Positions 53,429 to 61,741 of a stretch of DNA of 64,000 nt are shown piece after piece (positions within the stretch are counted from its first letter, which is position 1; each line of letters opens with the position of its first letter). The translations under genes and the position numbers were made by a program. A model generated the notes under the pieces. It saw only the letters and a list, made by a program, of their open reading frames with translations, ran no database searches and was not told where the DNA came from. Source of the DNA: Tepidimonas alkaliphilus (GTDB lineage: Bacteria > Pseudomonadota > Gammaproteobacteria > Burkholderiales > Burkholderiaceae_C); assembly GCF_007556595.1 (NCBI RefSeq), contig NZ_VJNB01000010.1, forward strand, positions 1 through 64,000, written 5' to 3'.

Positions 53429-53462
53429 AAAAAAAAGCCCAAGCGGACAGACCACTTGGGCT
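53429..53462 (-). terminator. Rho-independent terminator of the small RNA
   Basis: An 8-bp stem (53455-53462 with 53436-53443) and 11-nt loop followed by eight T residues on the minus strand. It lies between the TATAAT promoter and ilvA, so it ends the short transcript before ilvA. Confidence 0.9.
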
Positions 53463-53498
53463 TGTGAACCACCCTTTTGAGGGCAGAGGAGACAACGA
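53429..53498 (-). ncRNA. Candidate small RNA upstream of ilvA
   Basis: About 70 nt on the minus strand bounded by a near-consensus promoter (53504-53531) and an intrinsic terminator. Its unpaired 5' part contains TCTCCTCT, complementary to Shine-Dalgarno sequences, then a short CCCT-CAAA-AGGG hairpin, then the terminator hairpin. This layout resembles trans-acting small RNAs that block ribosome binding. The alternative is an ilvA leader attenuator; no run of Ile, Val or Leu codons was found to support classical attenuation. No known family was recognised. Confidence 0.6.
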
Positions 53499-53503
53499 GC
53501 CGT

Positions 53504-53531
53504 ATTATACACGGCTTATATTGCGGTGCAA
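53504..53531 (-). promoter_or_regulatory. Sigma-70 promoter of the small RNA
   Basis: TTGCAC (53526-53531) and a perfect TATAAT (53504-53509) on the minus strand with a 16-bp spacer. It predicts a start at about 53497-53498. It is the best-matching vegetative promoter seen in the window. Confidence 0.75.
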
Positions 53532-53566
53532 CATGGGGCCGTGCGCGGCCCGCGGGGGCAAAAGCG

Positions 53567-54016
53567 ATGGAATGCACAGTGGCGTGGGGCGGTGGTCTGG
53601 GGCTCGGCACGGGCATGGGCTTCGTGGCCCGCACCGGCAGCGGCCACGTGGTGGCGATGGACGGCGCGCCCGACGCGCAGCGCCCGGAGCACGGCGGCGC
53701 GAACCTGGCGCCGCGGCCGATGGAGCTGGTGCTGGCCGGCACCGGCGGCTGCACCGCCTACGACGTGGTGCTGATCCTGCGCCGCGGCCGCCACGACGTG
53801 CGCGGCTGCCAGGTGCAGCTGAAGGCCGAGCGCGCCGAGACCGACCCGAAGGTGTTCACGCGGATCCACATGCACTTCGTCGTGCAGGGCCGTGGCATCC
53901 CGGAGGCGGCGGTGGCGCGCGCGATCGAGCTCAGCCACGAGAAGTACTGCTCGGCCAGCATCATGCTCGGCAAGACCGCCGAGATCACGACCAGTTTCGA
54001 GGTCGTCGAGGGCTGA
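53567..54016 (+). CDS. OsmC/Ohr family peroxide-resistance protein
   Basis: A 149-residue OsmC-type thiol peroxidase-like protein. The two catalytic cysteines are present: Cys62 in GTGGCTAYDV and Cys128 in KYCSASIM. It reduces organic or fatty-acid hydroperoxides in other bacteria. The start at 53567 (MECTV) matches the YhfA-like subgroup; upstream in-frame codons cross the promoter region. Converges on coq7 with 92 bp between stops. Confidence 0.9.
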   Translation: MECTVAWGGGLGLGTGMGFVARTGSGHVVAMDGAPDAQRPEHGGANLAPRPMELVLAGTGGCTAYDVVLILRRGRHDVRGCQVQLKAERAETDPKVFTRIHMHFVVQGRGIPEAAVARAIELSHEKYCSASIMLGKTAEITTSFEVVEG

Positions 54017-54108
54017 GCGCCGGCGGGCGGCGGCCGCATCCGCGCGGGCCCCTCGGCGCGAGCCTGGCGGTCACGCCGCCGGCGAAGCCGGCCCCGCTGC
54101 GCGTCCGG

Positions 54109-54777
54109 TCAGATGCGGTGGGCCACCGTCGTCATCACCTTGGCGGCGGCGCGCATCGCCCACCGGACCGGCGCCGGCAGCTCCACGCCGCCGGCGTGCA
54201 GCGCGTCGCGCGCGTGGCGGATCTCGTCCTCCTTCATCTGCTGCACGATGGCGCGCGAGGCGTGGTCCTGCGGCGGCAGGCGGTCGAGGTGGCCGTCCAG
54301 GTGCGCCTCGACCTGACGCTCGGTTTCGACGACGAAGCCGAGGCTGACGCCGCGGCCGGCGAGCCCGGCGGCCACGCCGATCGCGAACGCCCCTGCGTAC
54401 CACAGCGGGCACAGCAGCGAGCGGCGCTCGCCCAGCTCGTCGAGCCGCTGCTGGCACCAAGCCAGATGATCGGTCTCGTCCTGCGCCGCGGCCTCCAGGT
54501 GGCGCGCGGTGCGCTCGCGCTCCGCCGGCGTGCCGCGCCGCCCCAGGCGCGCCGCGTACGCCTGCCCGGTGTAGAGTGCCTGCGCGCAGATCTCCCCGAC
54601 GTGGTTGACGCGCATCAGCGCGCCGCTCAGACGCCGCTCGCCGTCCGACAGCGCCGCGGTCTGGGCGGCGAGCTCCGCTGGCGGCTGCGGCGTCGGGCGC
54701 GCGGCGCGGTGCGGGGCCAGCAGCGTGCGCAGGGCGTTGTCGGCGGCGATCAGCGTGGCATCGACGAGCGTATTCAT
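54109..54777 (-). CDS. coq7: Demethoxyubiquinone hydroxylase COQ7
   Basis: A 222-residue membrane-associated di-iron hydroxylase of ubiquinone synthesis. Iron ligands are visible: Glu62 in [10 protein letters not shown], the DETDH motif (Glu101, His104), a Glu in ETERQVEAH and the second E-x-x-H (Glu185, His188). The start at 54777 (MNTLVD) is preferred to the upstream ATG at 54804. It follows the DUF411-CusF gene by 23 bp on the same strand and could be transcribed with it. Confidence 0.95.
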   Translation of the reverse strand: MNTLVDATLIAADNALRTLLAPHRAARPTPQPPAELAAQTAALSDGERRLSGALMRVNHVGEICAQALYTGQAYAARLGRRGTPAERERTARHLEAAAQDETDHLAWCQQRLDELGERRSLLCPLWYAGAFAIGVAAGLAGRGVSLGFVVETERQVEAHLDGHLDRLPPQDHASRAIVQQMKEDEIRHARDALHAGGVELPAPVRWAMRAAAKVMTTVAHRI

Positions 54778-54800
54778 GGCGACGCATCGTAGCCGCGCGT

Positions 54801-55577
54801 TCAAGACCCCGGTTTGATCTCGGTCACGAGGTAGGCGCCGTGGACCTGGGTGGCGCGGAAGCGCACCCGCTGCCCCGGCTGCAGGCCCTGCAGCAGCGCC
54901 GCATCGCGCACCTGGAACACCATCGTCATCGGCGGCATCGCCAACGCCGCGATCTCGCCGTGACGCAGCGTGATCTTGCGCGCGGCCAGGTCAATGCGGT
55001 GCACCTCGCCATCGACCCAGTCGCTGACCACGGGCGCGCCACCGGCGGCGCCATGGGTCTCGTGCCCGTGCGCCTGCACCGGGCGCAGGCCGCCGCCGGG
55101 GTAGCGCGCCCAGACGCGGCTTGAGCCGTCGCGCTGCACCAGCAGGACGTCGTATGGATCCCGCCGGCCGCCGTACTCGGGGCCGTCCATGCCGGGGCTG
55201 CCGACCGGCATGCCCGGCACCGCCAGCCCGAGCGCTGGGGGGCGCTCGCGCAGCAGGCGCAGGATGTCGGGCGCCGGCACGTGCCCCTCGATCACGTAGC
55301 CGCCGGCGCGCGCGGTGTGGCACGAGGCGTAGCGCGCCGGCAGCCCCAGGCGCTGGCGCAGCGCGGCGTTGCCGGTGTCGTGCGCGCGCACGCGCAGGCC
55401 GTGCGCCTGCAGGTGCGCGATCCAGTCGTTGCAGCAGCCGCAGTTGGGATCCTTCCAGACCTCCACCAGCGGGCCGGGCGGTTCGGCGGCCCGGGCGGCG
55501 GGCCAGGCCAGCGGCAGCGCCGCCAGCCCGGCCAGCAGCGTGCGGCGAAGAGGCAAGGATTCAGTGCGAGTGGCCAT
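54801..55577 (-). CDS. DUF411-CusF fusion, periplasmic copper-binding protein
   Basis: A 258-residue exported protein. Signal peptide to about residue 30 (twin Arg at 11-12). The DUF411 domain (about 35-145) starts with CGCC-type cysteines (Cys46, Cys48, Cys49), a metal-binding signature. A CusF-like beta barrel (about 185-258) has His206, Met217 and Met219. The tryptophan that packs on copper in CusF is replaced by Met214 (MPPMTM instead of W-P-x-M-T-M). Two usually separate copper proteins are joined by a His-containing linker. It overlaps the multicopper oxidase gene by 17 bp, so both are made together. It probably passes or buffers Cu(I)/Ag(I) in the periplasm. Confidence 0.85.
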   Translation of the reverse strand: MATRTESLPLRRTLLAGLAALPLAWPAARAAEPPGPLVEVWKDPNCGCCNDWIAHLQAHGLRVRAHDTGNAALRQRLGLPARYASCHTARAGGYVIEGHVPAPDILRLLRERPPALGLAVPGMPVGSPGMDGPEYGGRRDPYDVLLVQRDGSSRVWARYPGGGLRPVQAHGHETHGAAGGAPVVSDWVDGEVHRIDLAARKITLRHGEIAALAMPPMTMVFQVRDAALLQGLQPGQRVRFRATQVHGAYLVTEIKPGS

Positions 55578-56985
55578 GGTGACCTCCTTGGGGTTTGCGG
55601 GCCTGGAAAGGGGCCGCCGGGGTGGCGGACGGGGGTTCCACGGCCCCGTGGGCCGGGTGGGGGGCGGGCGGGGCGGCCTGACCCTCGACCGGGCGCGCCC
55701 GGGAGCCCGGTGGTTGGGTGTACCAGCCCGGGTCGCTCAGGCTGCCGGTGGGCAGGTCGCGGCGCACCTTCAGCACCGTGAACATGCCGCCCATCTCGAT
55801 CGGGCCGTAGGGGCCCTGCCCGGTCATCATCGGCAGCGTGTTGTCCGGCAGCGGCATCTCCATGGCGCCCATGTCGGCCATGCCGCGCTCGCCCATCGCC
55901 ATCCAGTCCGGCGCCAGCCGCTGCAGCCGGTGCACCAGCCCGCGGTGATCGACGCCGATCAGCGTCGGCACGCCGTGGCCCATGGGGCCCATGGTGTGGT
56001 GGCTCTTGTGGCAGTGCATGGCCCAGTCGCCTTCCTCGTCGGCGACGAACTCGATCTGGCGCATCTGTCCGACGGCGATGTCCACCGTCACCTCGGGCCA
56101 GCGCGCCTCGGGCCGCACCGGGCCGCCGTCGGTGCCGGTGACCTCGAACTCGAGGCCGTGGATGTGAATAGGGTGGTTGGTCATCGTCAGGTTGCCGATG
56201 CGCACGCGCACGCGCTCGCCCAGGCGCGCCAGCAGCGGGTCGATGCCAGGAAAGACGCGGCTGTTCCACGCCCAGAGGTTGAAGTCCAGCATGGTGTTGA
56301 CGTTGGGCGTGCGCGCGCCGGGCGTGATGTCGAAGGCGTTGATCAGGAAGGCGTAGTCGCGCTCCACGTCGGCGATCCACGGATGCGGCTGGCGCGGGTG
56401 CGTGATCCACAGTCCCATCATGCCCATGGCCATCTGCACCATCTCGTCGGCGTGCGGGTGGTACATGAAGGTGCCGGGCCGGCGGGCGACGAACTCGTAC
56501 ACCCAGGTCTGGCCGGGGGGGATCGGCGGCTGGTTGAGGCCGCCCACACCGTCCATGCCGTTGGGCAGGCGCTGGCCGTGCCAGTGGATGGTGGTGGGCT
56601 CCGGCAGCCGGTTGGTGACGAAGATGCGCACGCGGTCACCTTCCACGACCTCGATCGTCGGACCGGGACTCGCGCCGTTGTAGCCCCACAGATGCGCGAC
56701 CATGCCGGGCGCGAGCTCGCGCACCACCGGCTCGGCGACGAGGTGGAATTCCTTGACGCCGTCCTTCAGGCGAAACGGCAGCGTCCAGCCGTTGAGGGTG
56801 ACGACCGGGCGGTAGGGGCGCCCGGCGCCGGTGACGCCGGGCGGCAGCCAAGGGACGGCGGTGGCCGGGTCGGTGCGCGAGACCGGCTCCGGCACCGCGG
56901 CCAGCGCCGCGCGCGCCACCGGCGCGGCGGCCAAGGCGCCGGCCACGCCGGCCAGCGCGTGGGTGAAGAAGCGTCGGCGTTGCAT
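55561..56985 (-). CDS. Multicopper oxidase (CopA/CueO-like)
   Basis: A 474-residue periplasmic oxidase that likely converts Cu(I) to Cu(II). A Tat-type signal (QRRRFFTHALAG) leads the chain. The copper motifs are complete: HWHG, HPHAD, HPIHIHG and HCHKSHHTMGPM, which together bind type 1, 2 and 3 coppers. The C-terminus is Pro/His-rich, ending HHGHSH, a likely extra metal site. The start at 56985 is the only one giving the signal peptide. It follows the TolC-like gene by 4 bp. Confidence 0.93.
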   Translation of the reverse strand: MQRRRFFTHALAGVAGALAAAPVARAALAAVPEPVSRTDPATAVPWLPPGVTGAGRPYRPVVTLNGWTLPFRLKDGVKEFHLVAEPVVRELAPGMVAHLWGYNGASPGPTIEVVEGDRVRIFVTNRLPEPTTIHWHGQRLPNGMDGVGGLNQPPIPPGQTWVYEFVARRPGTFMYHPHADEMVQMAMGMMGLWITHPRQPHPWIADVERDYAFLINAFDITPGARTPNVNTMLDFNLWAWNSRVFPGIDPLLARLGERVRVRIGNLTMTNHPIHIHGLEFEVTGTDGGPVRPEARWPEVTVDIAVGQMRQIEFVADEEGDWAMHCHKSHHTMGPMGHGVPTLIGVDHRGLVHRLQRLAPDWMAMGERGMADMGAMEMPLPDNTLPMMTGQGPYGPIEMGGMFTVLKVRRDLPTGSLSDPGWYTQPPGSRARPVEGQAAPPAPHPAHGAVEPPSATPAAPFQARKPQGGHHGHSH

Positions 56986-56989
56986 GGCG

Positions 56990-58294
56990 TCAGTGTCCTT
57001 TCGCAGGGGTGGAGGCGGCGGCGTCGACGGCGGGGGCGAGGCCGAGGCCGGGTGGTTGCCACGGCAGGCCGGCCAGCACCGCCTGGCGCGCCAGTTCGGC
57101 CAGCCAGACCTCGAGCTCGGCGCGCAGCGCCTGGCGCTCGGCCTGCTGGCGCTCGCGCACCGCGGCCAGCAGCTCCCAGGGGCTGGCCAGCATGCCGTTG
57201 ACGCGCAGCAGGGTTTCCTCTTCCAGAAGGCGCGCCGCCGGCAGGCGCTGCGTGCGCCAGCGGGAGGCTTCGGCGTCGGCAGCGCGGCGTGCCTGCCAGG
57301 CGAGGTGCAGGTCGCCGTCGCGCTGGCGCTGGAGCTGCTGCAGCGCCAGCGCGGCCTGCAGCGCCCGTTCCCACGCATGGGGCCAGCGTGGCGTGCCGTC
57401 TGCGGGCTGCGGAGCCTGCGGCGCGTGGCGCCGCACCTCGTCAGCCCAAGCGGCCTGCAGGCGCGCGCGCTCGGCGGGGTCGAGCGCCGCCTCGGCGCGC
57501 TGGTGGTCGCTCCAGCGCATCGTCCATTGCGGGTCGTTTGCGCGGGCTTGCCGCAAGGCGTCGATCGGGGGCTCGGGCGACTGCAGCGTCGGGGGAGTGG
57601 GCGGCAGCGTGGCCGGGGCCAGGCGGCGCAGCGAGCGCGCCTCGTCCGCGCCGCCCAGGCGCTGCCACAGCCGCACCCAAGCGGTGCGCTCGGCCTGCTC
57701 GGCGGCGCGCAGGGCCGCCTCGGCCTGCTGCAGCGGCAGGGTCTCGCGCAGTGCACGCTCGGCGCTGAGATTGCCGGCGCGCTGCGCGCGCGTGGCCAGC
57801 TCGGCGGCCAATGTCGCCGCCTCCAGCGTCTCGCGCCACGAGTCGGCTTCGGCCCGCGCGGCCAGCGCCCGCAGCCACAGCGCTTGCGCCTGCAGCACAG
57901 CCTCGGCGGCGGCGCGGCGCCGTTGCGCCTGCTCCAGCGGGCCGAGGCCGGGTTCGAGGCGCAGGTCGGGCCGCTGGCTCAAGGCGGCGCGCGCCACGTC
58001 ATCCAGTGTCCACGGTTGGGCCGCCACCGGCTCGGGGTCGGGCGCGCGGTGCAGGCCACGCGCGCGCTCCCATTCGATCAAGTCGGCGTGTCCGCGCGGG
58101 AAGGCGCCGACCGCCTCGTTGGCCGCGCGCCAGTCGGCGACGGGGTCGGGTGTGTGGGCGGTGGGCGCGGGCTGGGGTGGCGGATTGCCGTGGCCGTGCG
58201 CGGTCTGGGCACGGAAGCCCAGCGCCAACGCCGCCACGGCAGTCGCCAACCCCACTCCCCAGCGCCACCGCCAGGAGGGGGGAAGAGACGTCAT
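56990..58294 (-). CDS. TolC-family outer-membrane efflux protein
   Basis: A 434-residue TolC/OEP-like protein with a signal-type N-terminus (about 1-33) and long Ala/Gln/Glu/Arg-rich helices characteristic of the periplasmic tunnel, repeated twice. The start at 58294 has AAGGAG 6 bases upstream. It resembles CzcC/CusC-type members of copper clusters, though the inner-membrane pump and adaptor are not in the window. Assignment to TolC rests on helix pattern and context; sequence identity looks low. Confidence 0.75.
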   Translation of the reverse strand: MTSLPPSWRWRWGVGLATAVAALALGFRAQTAHGHGNPPPQPAPTAHTPDPVADWRAANEAVGAFPRGHADLIEWERARGLHRAPDPEPVAAQPWTLDDVARAALSQRPDLRLEPGLGPLEQAQRRRAAAEAVLQAQALWLRALAARAEADSWRETLEAATLAAELATRAQRAGNLSAERALRETLPLQQAEAALRAAEQAERTAWVRLWQRLGGADEARSLRRLAPATLPPTPPTLQSPEPPIDALRQARANDPQWTMRWSDHQRAEAALDPAERARLQAAWADEVRRHAPQAPQPADGTPRWPHAWERALQAALALQQLQRQRDGDLHLAWQARRAADAEASRWRTQRLPAARLLEEETLLRVNGMLASPWELLAAVRERQQAERQALRAELEVWLAELARQAVLAGLPWQPPGLGLAPAVDAAASTPAKGH

Positions 58295-58365
58295 CGCAAG
58301 CTCCTTAAAGCGTCCACGAGGGGACGGCGTGGCAGGGGCGCACGCCGCCCGCAATCAGGGGCGCT

Positions 58366-58770
58366 TTAGACGATCGGGGGCTTGCGAGGGGGCGGGGGGA
58401 TGTGGGTTGGCCGAGGCTTAGGCTCGTGGCGCTGCCAGGCTTGCGGCGGCGCGGGCAGGCAAGCCAACCCCACGGTGGCCGCACCCAGCGGATTGTGGCA
58501 AAGGTCGCAGGCCACGCAGCCGGCGTGGGTTGGGGCGGCTTGGGTCGAACCGCCGTCGATTGGCGTGCCACTGTGATCGCCTACGGCATGGCAAGGCTGC
58601 GCGTGATGCGAGTCGGCGGGCTGCGAGCCACCGCTTTGGGACGTCCGCTCGGAAAAGCCAACCCAAGCCGTGGCCAAGGCTCCTTGGGTGTGTTGCACCG
58701 CCATAGCGTCGTACGCCCACAGCCGCCACGGCAGCAGGGCGAGCAAACACCAAACCAGCGCACGACGCAT
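58366..58770 (-). CDS. Small secreted Cys/His-rich protein (copper-cluster associated)
   Basis: A 134-residue exported protein. Signal peptide 1-19 (ending LWA). The mature chain has several histidines and a C-x2-C-x2-C cluster (GCVACDLCHN). It resembles short DUF2946-like proteins encoded before copper operons. A metal-binding or accessory role is inferred. It is 71 bp upstream of the TolC-like gene. The 183 bp upstream, to acuI, hold no other gene and no clear metal-regulator box was recognised. Confidence 0.65.
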   Translation of the reverse strand: MRRALVWCLLALLPWRLWAYDAMAVQHTQGALATAWVGFSERTSQSGGSQPADSHHAQPCHAVGDHSGTPIDGGSTQAAPTHAGCVACDLCHNPLGAATVGLACLPAPPQAWQRHEPKPRPTHIPPPPRKPPIV

Positions 58771-58953
58771 ACGCCGATCTTAGGCCAAACGCGCCCAACG
58801 TGCATCCCACGGGAAGCGCATAGCGGGAGCTGGGAGTGCGCCCAGCGCCGCCGTCGCGCCAGTGACAGGCGGTCGCGGATCGGGGGCGTCCAGCCAGAGG
58901 TCCCACGTGCCAGAATGCCGGCATCGGATGGTCTGAGGTGACGAGGAGCCCCC

Positions 58954-59949
58954 ATGTTGCGTGCCCTGTTGATCGACAAGACCGACGCCGGCCAGACCTG
59001 CACGCTGGCCGAGCTGCCCGAGGCGCGGCTGCCCGCGGGCGACGTGACGGTGCGCGTGGCGTATTCGACGCTGAACTACAAGGATGCGCTGGCGATCACC
59101 GGGCGCGCGCCGGTGGTGCGGCAGTTTCCGATGGTGCCCGGCATCGACCTGGCCGGCACGGTGGAGGCCAGTGACGATCCCCGCTTTCGCCCTGGCGACG
59201 CGGTGCTGCTCAACGGCTGGGGCGTCGGCGAGCTGCACTGGGGCGGGCTGGCGCAGCGCGCCCGCGTCCGGGCCGACTGGCTGTTGCCGCTGCCGGCGGG
59301 TCTCACGGCGTGGGACGCGATGGCGCTGGGCACGGCCGGCTACACCGCCGCGCTGTGCGTGCAGGCGCTGGAGGCTCACTGGGCCGCGCAGGGGGTGGCG
59401 CCCGGCAGCGGCGACGTGCTGGTGACCGGGGCCGCCGGCGGCGTTGGCAGCGTGGCGGTGCGGCTGCTGGCGCGCGCCGGACACCGGGTGGTGGCCAGCA
59501 CCGGCCGGCCGCAGGAGGAGGCATGGCTGCGCGCGCTGGGCGCCGCAGAGGTGATTGACCGCGCCACGCTTGCGGCTCCCGGCAAGCCCTTGCAGAAGGA
59601 GCGCTGGATCGGCGTCGTGGATGCGGTCGGCAGCCACACGCTGGCCAACGCCTGCGCCAGCACGCGCTACGGCGGCGCGGTGGCAGCGTGCGGGCTGGCG
59701 CAGGGAATGGACTTTCCGGCCACGGTGGCGCCGTTCATCCTGCGCGGCGTCACGCTCTACGGCATCGACAGCGTGATGGCGCCGCGCGCGCGGCGCGAGG
59801 CGGCCTGGCAGCGGTTGGCGCGCGACTTCGACGCCGCGACGCTGCAGTCGATGACGCGCACCATCGCGCTTGAGGAGGCGATCGCCGCGGCCCCGCAGGT
59901 GCTGGCCGGCCGGGTGCGCGGGCGGCTGGTGGTGGACGTCAACGCGTGA
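58954..59949 (+). CDS. acuI: Acrylyl-CoA reductase (AcuI/YhdH family)
   Basis: A 331-residue medium-chain dehydrogenase/reductase, zinc-independent. NADPH-binding [15 protein letters not shown] and the [17 protein letters not shown] and GTAGYTAAL motifs match the YhdH/AcuI group, which reduces acrylyl-CoA to propionyl-CoA and protects from acrylate. The start at 58954 has GAGGAG upstream. Converges on the DUF2189 gene, overlapping it by 11 bp. Confidence 0.92.
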   Translation: MLRALLIDKTDAGQTCTLAELPEARLPAGDVTVRVAYSTLNYKDALAITGRAPVVRQFPMVPGIDLAGTVEASDDPRFRPGDAVLLNGWGVGELHWGGLAQRARVRADWLLPLPAGLTAWDAMALGTAGYTAALCVQALEAHWAAQGVAPGSGDVLVTGAAGGVGSVAVRLLARAGHRVVASTGRPQEEAWLRALGAAEVIDRATLAAPGKPLQKERWIGVVDAVGSHTLANACASTRYGGAVAACGLAQGMDFPATVAPFILRGVTLYGIDSVMAPRARREAAWQRLARDFDAATLQSMTRTIALEEAIAAAPQVLAGRVRGRLVVDVNA

Positions 59950-60754
59950 GGTCGGGGCGGTTGGGGGCCGGCACGATGTGCCGGTAAGCGTGCCAGGTGG
60001 CATGACCCAGCACCGGCCCCACCACCAGCAGCCCGAGGAAGGCCGGCGCCATCGCCAGCCCGCACAGCAGCGTGATCAGCGCACCCCACAGCAGCATCAC
60101 GCCGGGGTTGGCCAGGCAGGCGCGCAGGCTGGTCAGCGCCGCCGACACCGCGTCGGTCTGGCGGTCCAGGATCATCGGGATCGAGATCGCGCTGCTGACG
60201 AAGATCAGCCCGGCGAAGATCGCCCCCACCGCCAGGTAGCTGACGATAAACTCGAGGTTGTCCCAGCTCAGCAGCGCGGCCAGCATGTTGCTGCTGGACG
60301 GCATGGTGTTCATCGTCACCGCAAACACCACCATCGCGGCGCGTGCCCACAGCATCTCCAGGATCAGCAGCACGCCGCCGAAGATGGCCATGGTGGACAG
60401 CGTGGGCCGCCACGCCACCAGCGAGGCGCGCAGCGACGGGGTCTCGCCGCGCTCCAGCGCCCGGCTGGCGTGATAGAGCCCCAGCGCGAAAAACGGCCCC
60501 ACCAGCAGAAAGCCGGCGCTGAGCGCCAGCACGTAGGCCGGCGCGTGCAAAAACGCCTGCCACAGCGCCTGCCCCATCAGCGCAAAGCACGCGCCGTAGA
60601 ACAGCCCGATGCGCGGGCAGCGGCGGAAGTCCGCCCAGCCGCGCGCCAGCCAGCGCAGCGGGTCGCTGGGCTGCAGCGCCGCCAGCTTGAGATCCAACAC
60701 CGACTCGCGTGCCGCTGCCGCCGGCTCCGGCGCGTCTTGAGGAATGGTCGCCAT
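59939..60754 (-). CDS. DUF2189/BPSS1780-type membrane protein
   Basis: A 271-residue polytopic membrane protein with about six hydrophobic helices. Conserved features include [22 protein letters not shown] at the N-terminus (first part) and [20 protein letters not shown]. The start at 60754 has an ideal GGAGGG 6 bases upstream. Members are often found near respiratory genes; no biochemical function is known. A perfect FNR box lies 23 bp upstream of the start. Confidence 0.85.
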   Translation of the reverse strand: MATIPQDAPEPAAAARESVLDLKLAALQPSDPLRWLARGWADFRRCPRIGLFYGACFALMGQALWQAFLHAPAYVLALSAGFLLVGPFFALGLYHASRALERGETPSLRASLVAWRPTLSTMAIFGGVLLILEMLWARAAMVVFAVTMNTMPSSSNMLAALLSWDNLEFIVSYLAVGAIFAGLIFVSSAISIPMILDRQTDAVSAALTSLRACLANPGVMLLWGALITLLCGLAMAPAFLGLLVVGPVLGHATWHAYRHIVPAPNRPDLTR

Positions 60755-60776
60755 CGCAAGCCCTCCGTGCCTCAGA

Positions 60777-60790
60777 TTGATTTAAATCAA
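60777..60790. promoter_or_regulatory. FNR/ANR box
   Basis: TTGATTTAAATCAA, a perfect match to the FNR/CRP-type anaerobic regulator consensus TTGAT-N4-ATCAA. It lies 23 bp upstream of the DUF2189 gene and 92 bp upstream of the 2OG-Fe(II) dioxygenase gene. For DUF2189 the centre is too near the start for classical -41.5 activation; it would overlap the promoter, consistent with repression by FNR under low oxygen, or it may act on the divergent gene. Confidence 0.85.
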
Positions 60791-60881
60791 TAGCACCGTA
60801 GCGCAACCGCTGGGCTTTGTCCAGCGGGCTGACCCTCAGGCGTCATGAGGACGGGCGGCCAGCGGCTACACTGTGCAGCGC

Positions 60882-61634
60882 ATGAGCGCGCTGTGGTCAC
60901 CCCCTTACACCTCACCGAATGACTGCCTGATGGCCTTGCAGAACCAAGGCTTTGCGGTGCTGGACGCTGCTGGCGTGCGTGCCTGGCTGGGCGTGCCGGC
61001 GGAGGCGCTGCAAGCGCTGGAGCCGGCCTGGGACGACCTGCCGCCGGACGAGTACCTGAAGGACGGCGGGCGCTACCGCCGCCGCCGCCACGGCTGCTAC
61101 CGCATCGACGGTGAGGCGGTGCAGCCGGTGCCGCATCGGGCGCACTACCAGCCGGTTGAATACAACGCGCTGCACGGCGGCATGCGGCGCTGGTTCGCGC
61201 CGCTGACCCCGGCGCTGACCGCGCAGCCGGCCTGGCCGCGCCTGCTGCTTGGCGTGGCGCGGCTGGCCAGCGCGCTGCGCGGGCCGCAGCCGTGGTTCGT
61301 CGAGGCGCATTCGTTTCGCATCGATACCACCGGCGGCATCGGTCGGCCCACCCCGGAAGGCGCGCACCGCGACGGCGTGGACGTGGTGGCGGTGTTCCTG
61401 CTGCGCCGCCACGCGATCAAGGGCGGCGAGAGCCGCGTCTTTGAGGCCGACGGGCCGCGCGGGCAGCGCTTCACGCTCACCGAGCCGTGGTCGGCGCTGC
61501 TGCTGGACGACGCGCGCATGATCCACGAGACCACGCCGATCCAGCCGCTGCGCGAAGGCGAGCTGGGCTGGCGCGACACGCTGGTGCTGACGGTGCGCGG
61601 CGGCGGCTTCCTCGGCGACGACGAAGGGGTGTGA
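60882..61634 (+). CDS. 2-oxoglutarate/Fe(II)-dependent dioxygenase (2OG-Fe_Oxy_2)
   Basis: A 250-residue protein of the family that includes the Bacillus L-isoleucine dioxygenase. The iron facial triad is visible as His162-x-Asp164 (AHRDGVD) and His215 (MIHETTPI), with basic residues for 2-oxoglutarate. The N-terminal part contains RYRRRRHGCYRID, typical of the group. Substrate unknown; free amino acids are the usual targets. The start at 60882 is favoured (a GTG at 60873 is possible). It lies beyond an FNR box and is divergent from the DUF2189 gene. Confidence 0.82.
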   Translation: MSALWSPPYTSPNDCLMALQNQGFAVLDAAGVRAWLGVPAEALQALEPAWDDLPPDEYLKDGGRYRRRRHGCYRIDGEAVQPVPHRAHYQPVEYNALHGGMRRWFAPLTPALTAQPAWPRLLLGVARLASALRGPQPWFVEAHSFRIDTTGGIGRPTPEGAHRDGVDVVAVFLLRRHAIKGGESRVFEADGPRGQRFTLTEPWSALLLDDARMIHETTPIQPLREGELGWRDTLVLTVRGGGFLGDDEGV

Positions 61635-61741
61635 CGGCGGCCGACCCGATCGGCCCTCGCGTCCGCCGGCCGTTCACGCGGGTCGGGCCGGCCCGCCTCG
61701 TCAGGGCGACGTCGTCCGCCGCCCCGCGCGGTGGCGGGCCC

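Noticed and set aside
53361-53498. Classical ilvA leader-peptide attenuator
   Set aside because: A terminator is present, but no short frame with a run of Ile, Val or Leu codons and no alternative antiterminator pairing were apparent; kept only as an alternative to the small-RNA reading.
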